Below, piece by piece: positions 7,622-11,818 of a stretch of 11,818 bases of DNA. Made by a program: the position numbers and the translations under genes. Numbering within the stretch: the stretch's first letter is position 1; every line of letters starts with the position of its first letter. Source of the stretch: Deltaproteobacteria bacterium (GTDB taxonomy: Bacteria > Desulfobacterota > Syntrophia > Syntrophales > Smithellaceae); the NCBI GenBank assembly GCA_017860985.1, contig JAGFXG010000167.1:1-11818 (forward strand). The letters run 5' to 3'. Below the pieces are notes generated by a model, which saw only the letters and a list, made by a program, of their open reading frames with translations, was not told the origin of the DNA and made no database searches.

Positions 7622-8934
7622 CTATGTAATAAAAAGATCATTGGTCGAAAAATTAGGGTCGCTGGTCAAATTAACGCCCATTCGCCTGAGGCCTGTTTCG
7701 TCGCCTGGTGTGGGAATGTGTGTCATATGAACTTCACAGGTTTGTAATTCCTTTATTTTTTCCATTGCAAGTTCCGCGGCCGGATTGGTGGCGGCGCTGA
7801 TGGAGAGCGCGATGAGCGCTTCCTCCAGGTCGAGGCTGACATTTTTTTCATCCAGGATTTCCGTTTTCAGCTTTCGGATTGAGTCGGTGATATTGGGCGG
7901 CAATAGTTTGATTTTGTCGGGAATGCCTGCCAGATGTTTAATTGCGTGGATCACCACACTGGATGCAGCGTGCATCAATGGGGAGTTATTCCCCGTGATG
8001 ATCGTGCCGTCCATGAGTTCAATGGCCGCGCCGCAGTAGATTCCCTCGTTGCCTCTGTTGCGCTCCAGTGACTCCTGTCGCCCATGTCTGTCGGAGACTT
8101 GTAAAATGAAGGCTCGCCGGTGATTTTTTCCAGGATTCTTCTTAAAACGGGGAACACTTCCACATCACGGTTGTAATTGACGCAGGCTTCACCGTAGGCT
8201 TCCAGATGGAACGGGTCGATCTGGTTGAAGTCCCGGATATCGGCGGTTGCCGCTTCGTAGGCAACGTTGACCGGATGCTTGAGCGGCAGATTCCAGATCG
8301 GAAAAGTTTCAAACTTGGCATAACCGGATTTGATGCCGCTTTTGTAGTCATGATAAAGCTGCGAAAGGCAGGTTGCCATTTTTCCGCTGCCCGGTCCCGG
8401 TCCCGTAACGATTACCAGCGGTTTTTCCGTCGGGATGCGTTCATTGGCGCCGTAGCCTTCATCACTGACGATCAGATCCACGTTGGTCGGGTAACCCTTC
8501 GTGAAACGGTGCGTAAAGACATGGATGCCCCGGCGTTCGAGCTTGTTTTTGAATAAGACCGCGGAAGGCTGATTTTCGAAACGCGTAATGACAACGCCCC
8601 TCACACTGATATTCCAGCTGCGCAGATCGTCAATGAGTTTCATTGCGTCCGCGTCGTACGTAATGCCGAAATCCGCGCGAATTTTCTTCCTTTCAATATC
8701 CCCTGCGTAAATGCAAAGCAGGATATCCGCCCGGTCCTTGAGCTCTTTGATAAGCCGCATTTTGACATTGGGATCATAGCCGGGAAGCACGCGGGCCGCG
8801 TGGTAATCATAGAGAAGTTTGCCGCCAAATTCCAGGTAGAGTTTGTTGTTGAACCTTTCAACGCGTTTTAATATCGATTCGGTTTGTTGAGATATATATT
8901 TTTCATTGTCAAAACCTTCTTTTGCTGTTCCCAT
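7622..8934 (-). pseudogene. DUF1846 family protein, split by deletion and frameshift
   Basis: DUF1846 proteins are widespread cytoplasmic proteins of about 500 residues with an ATP/nucleotide-loop-like N-terminal region; their physiological role is not settled. The N-terminal frame starts at ATG 8932-8934 and shows family blocks: [11 protein letters not shown] near residue 29, VYAGD-type [69 protein letters not shown] and KSPTDMG (ending near residue 285 at about 8082). The next matching block, [23 protein letters not shown], is in another frame from about 8060. It continues through [18 protein letters not shown] and CEVHMTHIPTPGDE to the TAG at 7622-7624. Between TDMG and RGNEG the family has a further segment (GF..IDDEVV..ASKQEIIRRY and following helices). 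That segment is absent, about 55-70 residues by my estimate. The span of 1313 bases is not divisible by three. It lies 38 bases behind the ferredoxin gene and probably shares its transcript. Confidence 0.87.
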
Positions 8935-8972
8935 GATTGATTCAGGTGCCTTTCCGGTAAATAGGTTTTTGA

Positions 8973-9383
8973 TTACATTAAATTAATTTCCATTGCGCGA
9001 ACCGGGCATGCGGAAACACAAAGTTCGCAGCCGTTGCATTTTTCGGGATCAAACAGGACTTTTTGTGTTTTTTTCTCAAAAGACAGGGCGCCGGTCGGAC
9101 AAAAACCGGTACAGGCGCCGCAGTCAACGCATTTGTCAAGGTTCTGGCTCACACTTTTCGAAAGAGGCTCGACCTTCAGCCCCATTTCCTTGAGAAAGCG
9201 AATGCCCCGGTCAAAATCTTCTTTTTGACCGCTGAGTTCCAGGACGATGACTCCCTCGCGTCGGGGATAAATTCTGGCTTTAAGAATATTGAAAACAAGA
9301 TTGTGTTTTTGAGCAAGCAGGTAAATGACCGGCTGCTGAACAGTGTCTGGAGTGTAGCGAATAACTATTTTTTTCGAGTACAT
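8973..9383 (-). CDS. NIL-domain ferredoxin, two [4Fe-4S] clusters
   Basis: The 136-residue cytoplasmic protein joins an N-terminal NIL domain (about 3-75, a ferredoxin-like fold first seen in methionine ABC transporters) to a bacterial-type ferredoxin domain. The cluster cysteines are C85, C88, C91, C95 ([12 protein letters not shown]) and C116, C119, C122, C126 ([12 protein letters not shown]), giving two [4Fe-4S] clusters. In methanogens and some bacteria such proteins are paired with a DUF39 protein and support homocysteine formation from sulfide. No DUF39 gene is in this window, so that role is only suggested. The ATG at 9381-9383 has no strong Shine-Dalgarno. The gene has its own candidate promoter and precedes the broken DUF1846 gene by 38 bases. 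Confidence 0.88.
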   Translation of the reverse strand: MYSKKIVIRYTPDTVQQPVIYLLAQKHNLVFNILKARIYPRREGVIVLELSGQKEDFDRGIRFLKEMGLKVEPLSKSVSQNLDKCVDCGACTGFCPTGALSFEKKTQKVLFDPEKCNGCELCVSACPVRAMEINLM

Positions 9384-9417
9384 AGACTGTTAAACATTCA
9401 TATCCGAATTTTGCGGC

Positions 9418-9446
9418 ATGTTAAGAGATGACAAGAATAATGTCAA
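9418..9446 (-). promoter_or_regulatory. Candidate promoter of the ferredoxin gene
   Basis: On the minus strand TTGACA (9446-9441) is followed after 17 bases by TAACAT (9423-9418, four of six matches). Transcription would begin near 9411, about 28 bases before the ATG. An inverted repeat TGACA-N7-TGTCA (9429-9445) overlaps the -35 and could be a regulator site. The phaR stop is 42 bases away, so this is also the phaR 3' region; no T-run terminator was found there. Confidence 0.5.
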
Positions 9447-9488
9447 GGCAATAGTTGATGAAGCAGCGTTAAACCGAATGCCTCAATT

Positions 9489-9971
9489 CTATTCTTTTTT
9501 CTTACCTTCTTTGTTTTTTTGTTTATCTGGGTTCGGGGTAAATAGATCGAAAAGAGGCTTAAAGGATGACAGGCCGGCCGTTGCTTTTGGATTCATTTTT
9601 GAATAATTTTCGCCGTAATCGAGCCATTTTTTGAATTGATCGTCGGCCATGTTCCGGAACAGCAGATAATTTTTGATGGTTTGTTCAAGATATTTCTCAA
9701 AAAAATCAGATAGTAGATTTTCGCCGTATTGGATAATCAGATAGAGGAGAGGAGGGGGAAGAAGAAATTTCTTTTTACGCGCTTCTTCAAGAACAATCTG
9801 CGTGAGGATTGCCGGTGTGACGTCTTCACCGGTTTTCGCATCCGTTACCTGAATCTGTCTGCCCTGGCGGATGGCATCGGTCACATAATCAAGCGTAACA
9901 TATAAACTTTTTGCCGTATCATAAAGCCTTCGGTTCGAGTATTTTTTCAGAAGAAGAGTGTTTTTGTCCAT
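9489..9971 (-). CDS. phaR: Polyhydroxyalkanoate synthesis regulator PhaR
   Basis: PhaR represses phasin and its own gene until PHA granules form and titrate it away. The 160-residue product begins with the conserved DNA-binding domain (LLKKYSNRRLYDTAKSLYVTLD at about residues 7-28, extending to VTDAKTGEDVTP near 50). A PHB accumulation regulatory domain follows (about 65-110, with LIIQYGENLLSDFFEKYLEQ), then a Lys-rich polar tail. An ATG at 9969-9971 with GGGAAA upstream gives the start. It lies divergently from two small phasin-like genes, the classic PhaR target arrangement, with a 243-base AT-rich spacer. The tail is shorter than in Ralstonia-type PhaR. Confidence is high for the family and moderate for the repressor role. 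Confidence 0.92.
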   Translation of the reverse strand: MDKNTLLLKKYSNRRLYDTAKSLYVTLDYVTDAIRQGRQIQVTDAKTGEDVTPAILTQIVLEEARKKKFLLPPPLLYLIIQYGENLLSDFFEKYLEQTIKNYLLFRNMADDQFKKWLDYGENYSKMNPKATAGLSSFKPLFDLFTPNPDKQKNKEGKKKE

Positions 9972-9991
9972 CTTGGTTTCCCTTTTCTGGA

Positions 9992-10026
9992 ATTATTACG
10001 CAATTGCGGTAAATAATGCAACACAA
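9992..10026 (-). promoter_or_regulatory. Candidate phaR promoter with operator-like palindrome
   Basis: On the minus strand TTGCAT (10021-10016) and TAATAA (9998-9993) are 17 bases apart, a plausible weak promoter whose start would be about 15 bases before phaR. The spacer holds a perfect 10-base palindrome CGCAATTGCG (9999-10008). A direct repeat TGCAAC(A/G)CAA occurs at 10017-10026 and again at 10130-10139, just upstream of the phasin -35. Shared TGCAA cores at both promoters make these candidate PhaR sites; binding is inferred, not shown. Confidence 0.4.
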
Positions 10027-10150
10027 AATAATCATTTTCATGCATTTGACGGCAGTAGTTATTGTAACTAATTGAATATACAATATATAATATAATTAAT
10101 GGCATGGGGCAGAGCTGATAGAAATATATTGCAACGCAACATTTTTTCTC

Positions 10151-10178
10151 TTGACAAAGCAGAAAGTCTGATTATAAT
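10151..10178 (+). promoter_or_regulatory. Consensus sigma70 promoter for the phasin genes
   Basis: A perfect TTGACA at 10151-10156 and a perfect TATAAT at 10173-10178 are separated by 16 bases. Transcription would start near 10185, about 30 bases before the first phasin-like gene. A second possible promoter, TTGTAA at 10062-10067 and TATAAT at 10086-10091 with an 18-base spacer, lies upstream in the AT-rich tract. A repressed strong promoter would suit PhaR control. Confidence 0.8.
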
Positions 10179-10214
10179 TAGTCACAAGACAAACAAAGAA
10201 AGGAGATATAAAAT

Positions 10215-10502
10215 ATGTATAACAATGATATGACAAAGAAAATGATTAAAGCCCACAAGGCTTCCTTCGAAAACGGCTTCAATGCCGTGGTTATGTTGCA
10301 GGAGCACACTGTCAAGGCGGTGGATAACGTTATGAAGCAATTGCCCTGGATTCCTGCTGAATCAAGATCGATTATCAATGACTGGCATGGTATATATAGA
10401 AAGTATACCGGAGATTTTAAAGAAGCTGCCACTGAGAACTATTCAAGACTGGAAAAAATGTTAACGTCAGGAATTGATGTGCTTAAACCAACGAAGCAAT
10501 AA
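10215..10502 (+). CDS. Small phasin-like protein 1
   Basis: Phasins are amphipathic proteins that coat PHA granules. This 95-residue protein is all-helical in appearance, with the block SFENGFNAVVMLQEHTVKAV (about 17-36) and INDWHGIYRKYTGDFKEAATENY (about 55-77). It has no signal peptide or membrane helix. It is a paralogue of the next gene: both share F(D/E)NxF(D/N)A, Q(D/E)xTxK, INDW, Y(K/R)K and (D/E)FKxAAxEN. An AGGAGAT ribosome binding site (about 10201-10207) precedes the ATG, and the strong promoter lies just upstream. Phasin status rests on the location next to phaR and phaJ and on residue pattern; the size is small for phasins (usually 110-200), so a granule-associated or other small helical role is possible. 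Confidence 0.75.
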   Translation: MYNNDMTKKMIKAHKASFENGFNAVVMLQEHTVKAVDNVMKQLPWIPAESRSIINDWHGIYRKYTGDFKEAATENYSRLEKMLTSGIDVLKPTKQ

Positions 10503-10632
10503 TGAAATGCGGTAAATTTGTCATTCCTTCAAAAAGAATGATTAAGAAGATTCTGGTTTTAAACGGAAATTAATGGTCAGCAATAGGCAAACAAACAAAA
10601 AACAACCCAAAAACAAAATTTAGGAGGAAACG

Positions 10633-10896
10633 ATGGAACCCAAACAGATTGCAAAACAGTTGGTAGATTTTAACAAGAAGGCTTTTGACAATTCATTCGA
10701 TGCGATGGCTGTTATTCAGGATCAGACTGAGAAAATGATCACGGCCATGATGCAGCAGCAGACCGCCTTTTTCCCGGAAGAGGGAAAGAAGCTGATCAAT
10801 GACTGGATCAAGACCTACAAGAAGGGGCGTGATGAATTCAAAGCGGCCGCCGATGAGAACTTCAAGAAGGTAGAAACATTTTTTGCACAGAAATAA
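10633..10896 (+). CDS. Small phasin-like protein 2
   Basis: An 87-residue, Lys- and Glu-rich helical protein, clearly related to the preceding gene: AFDNSFDAMAVIQDQTEK (about 17-34) and LINDWIKTYKKGRDEFKAAADENF (about 54-77) align with it with one residue gap. AGGAGG at 10622-10627 precedes the ATG. The 130-base spacer upstream carries an A/C-rich, unstructured leader (10586-10620) and a weak CATTC/GAATG hairpin, with no convincing promoter, so co-transcription from 10151-10178 is likely. A strong terminator follows. A tandem duplication created the pair. The role is inferred as for gene 1. Confidence 0.78.
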   Translation: MEPKQIAKQLVDFNKKAFDNSFDAMAVIQDQTEKMITAMMQQQTAFFPEEGKKLINDWIKTYKKGRDEFKAAADENFKKVETFFAQK

Positions 10897-10912
10897 CAAC
10901 GTACATGTTGGG

Positions 10913-10950
10913 AAAAAAGCCGCCGTGATCAAACACGGCGGCTTTTTTTT
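10913..10950. terminator. Bidirectional rho-independent terminator
   Basis: A perfect 9-base GC-rich stem GCCGCCGTG (10919-10927) pairs with CACGGCGGC (10934-10942) around the loop ATCAAA. It is followed by eight T on the + strand and preceded by six A (T-run on the - strand). It ends the phasin transcript and serves the converging phaJ gene whose stop is 30 bases away. Confidence 0.93.
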
Positions 10951-10980
10951 GCAACAAAAGGATCCTGTGAGTCACGAAGG

Positions 10981-11412
10981 TTATTTTTTGGGAGCTTTGG
11001 GAGGGCTGACCAGTCCAAAGCCCTCAAGCACTGTAACGCCGTCCTGGTTGCTGCAGGTGGTTTTCAAACGGACCCGATTTTTTTCGGCATTTAATTCAAG
11101 AATTTCTACCCGCGCTGTGATGGTGTCGCCGATGTGCACCGGTGCGAGAAAACTTAGTTCCTGTTTCAGATAAATGGTCCCGGGGCCGGGCAGCTGATTG
11201 GCTATAATGGCCGAAATGAATCCCGCTGTGAGCATTCCGTGCGCGATCCTTGTTTTGAAAAAAGTATTTTTTGCATAGTTCTCGTTGACATGTGCCGGAT
11301 TAAAATCGCCAGTGATTCCCGCGTACAGATAGATATCCGTTTCCGACACGGTTTTGGCAAATTCCGCCGCGTCTCCGACTTGAAGCTGGTCAATGCTTTT
11401 CCCTGCGATCAT
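10981..11412 (-). CDS. phaJ: (R)-specific enoyl-CoA hydratase (MaoC-like, PhaJ)
   Basis: PhaJ hydrates trans-2-enoyl-CoA from beta-oxidation to (R)-3-hydroxyacyl-CoA, the monomer for PHA synthesis. With the ATG at 11410-11412 the protein has 143 residues, the usual PhaJ length. It contains the hot-dog fold motif SETDIYLYAGITGDFNPAHVN with catalytic pair D36 and H41, five apart as in Aeromonas PhaJ. The strand GTIYLKQELSFLAPVHIGDTI is typical of MaoC-like hydratases. The start choice is decided by the strong AAGGAGGGAGGG at 11416-11427; a longer frame to 11442 has no such signal. It converges on the phasin genes across the shared terminator. The general MaoC-like hydratase call is near certain; the PHA link comes from context. 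Confidence 0.93.
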   Translation of the reverse strand: MIAGKSIDQLQVGDAAEFAKTVSETDIYLYAGITGDFNPAHVNENYAKNTFFKTRIAHGMLTAGFISAIIANQLPGPGTIYLKQELSFLAPVHIGDTITARVEILELNAEKNRVRLKTTCSNQDGVTVLEGFGLVSPPKAPKK

Positions 11413-11481
11413 AAACCCTCCCTCCTTAATGATTTTGTCCAAGCAGCAAAGTTTTTCATCCCATTAGACGTTAGGCAATAT

Positions 11482-11606
11482 GCCATTTCTCTAGATTAAA
11501 GATGATATCGCGGCGGCTAGGAGGAGACCACGAGGCGTATTACAAATACGCTGAGGCAGTCGACGACGACGTCAACAAAGATAGCGCTTTAATCCAGAGA
11601 GATGGC
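11482..11606. repeat. 125-bp imperfect inverted-repeat element (MITE-like)
   Basis: The ends are inverted repeats: GCCATTTCTCTAGATTAAAG (11482-11501) and the reverse complement of 11587-11606, which agree at 18 of 20 positions. Further inside, TATC (11506-11509) faces GATA (11580-11583). At the centre GCGTAT (11535-11540) and ATACGC (11546-11551) form a hairpin with a 5-base loop. The whole could fold as a long imperfect hairpin. There is no open reading frame of note inside and no clear target-site duplication. It sits between phaJ (70 bases upstream of its start) and the GAF gene, whose stop codon includes its last base (11606). Mobile element, structured RNA or regulatory site are all possible. 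Confidence 0.6.
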
Positions 11607-11818
11607 TAGAACCACGACTTGTGGCTCCAGATATTCTCCTTCAGATCCTTCATGTCATCCTGCATAACCATATAGGTGCATGCATTATTGATCGCAAGGC
11701 CGCCCTGGTAGGCCAGCGCCGTCACCAGCAGAACTTCATCTTCCGTGAATTCTCTTTTCCGCCCGCTGTACACCATCAGAACACCGATGACATCCTCTTT
11801 GGATTTGATTGGAACATA
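11606..11818 (-). CDS. GAF-domain protein, C-terminal fragment
   Basis: The minus-strand frame is open from the window edge (11818) to the TAG at 11606-11608, giving 70 residues. It reads YVPIKSKEDVIGVLMVYSG, then REFTEDEVLLVTALAYQGGLAINNA, the typical last strands and helix of a GAF domain, then a short tail ending in KENIWSHKSWF. GAF domains bind small ligands such as nucleotides, tetrapyrroles or redox cofactors in sensory proteins. The N-terminal part and any output domain lie outside the window. The gene runs toward phaJ on the same strand, but the 125-bp element lies between them. Confidence 0.85.
   Translation of the reverse strand, partial: YVPIKSKEDVIGVLMVYSGRKREFTEDEVLLVTALAYQGGLAINNACTYMVMQDDMKDLKENIWSHKSWF

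Noticed and set aside
10178..10432. 84-codon open frame on the - strand
   Set aside because: Antisense shadow of phasin-like gene 1, which has promoter, ribosome binding site and a paralogue to support it.
10518..10546. Separate promoter for phasin-like gene 2 (TTGTCA, 17 bases, ATTAAG)
   Set aside because: The -10 match is weak, and no terminator separates the two phasin-like genes.
11470..11476. GTTAGGC resembling an integron attC core site
   Set aside because: No partner GCCTAAC/RYYYAAC core at suitable distance, no attC-like stem, no integrase or cassette genes.

Overview
The window reads like a chromosomal segment of a syntrophic or anaerobic deltaproteobacterium (Desulfobacterota, perhaps near Syntrophales). 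This is inferred from gene content: an mtaB-rnc-radical SAM-era-der housekeeping block, a NIL-domain ferredoxin, a DUF1846 protein, a short PhaR with very small phasin-like proteins, and a GAF protein. No rRNA, tRNA, CRISPR array, transposase or phage gene was seen.

Layout. (1) 1-1800, + strand: the 3' end of an unidentified gene, then a MATE-family transporter with a TTG start. Its last ~25 codons run into a tandem heptad repeat and a dispersed 20-bp repeat. (2) 1810-7099, - strand: a tightly packed operon read mtaB -> rnc -> Elp3-like radical SAM protein -> era -> der. It is driven by a near-consensus sigma70-type promoter at 7138-7166. Its genes serve tRNA modification, RNA processing and ribosome assembly. 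(3) 7250-7615, + strand: a small two-helix membrane protein of unknown role. (4) 7622-9446, - strand: a NIL-domain 2x[4Fe-4S] ferredoxin and a DUF1846 gene, behind their own promoter. (5) 9489-11412: a polyhydroxyalkanoate (PHA) locus with phaR on the - strand, two divergent small phasin-like genes on the + strand behind a perfect TTGACA-N16-TATAAT promoter, a bidirectional terminator, and convergent phaJ on the - strand. No PHA synthase is in view. (6) 11482-11818: a 125-bp inverted-repeat element, then the 3' end of a GAF-domain gene cut by the window edge.

Two genes are broken in the same way. era and the DUF1846 gene are each read in two frames, and conserved sequence is missing at each junction (about 20 residues in era, about 55-70 in DUF1846). 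Simple one-base indels do not explain this. Because Era is normally essential, an assembly or sequence error must be considered beside real gene decay.

The most unusual non-coding structure is the 125-bp element at 11482-11606, which resembles a MITE or a long imperfect hairpin. The most coherent functional unit is the PHA locus, with candidate PhaR operators in the phaR/phasin intergenic region.
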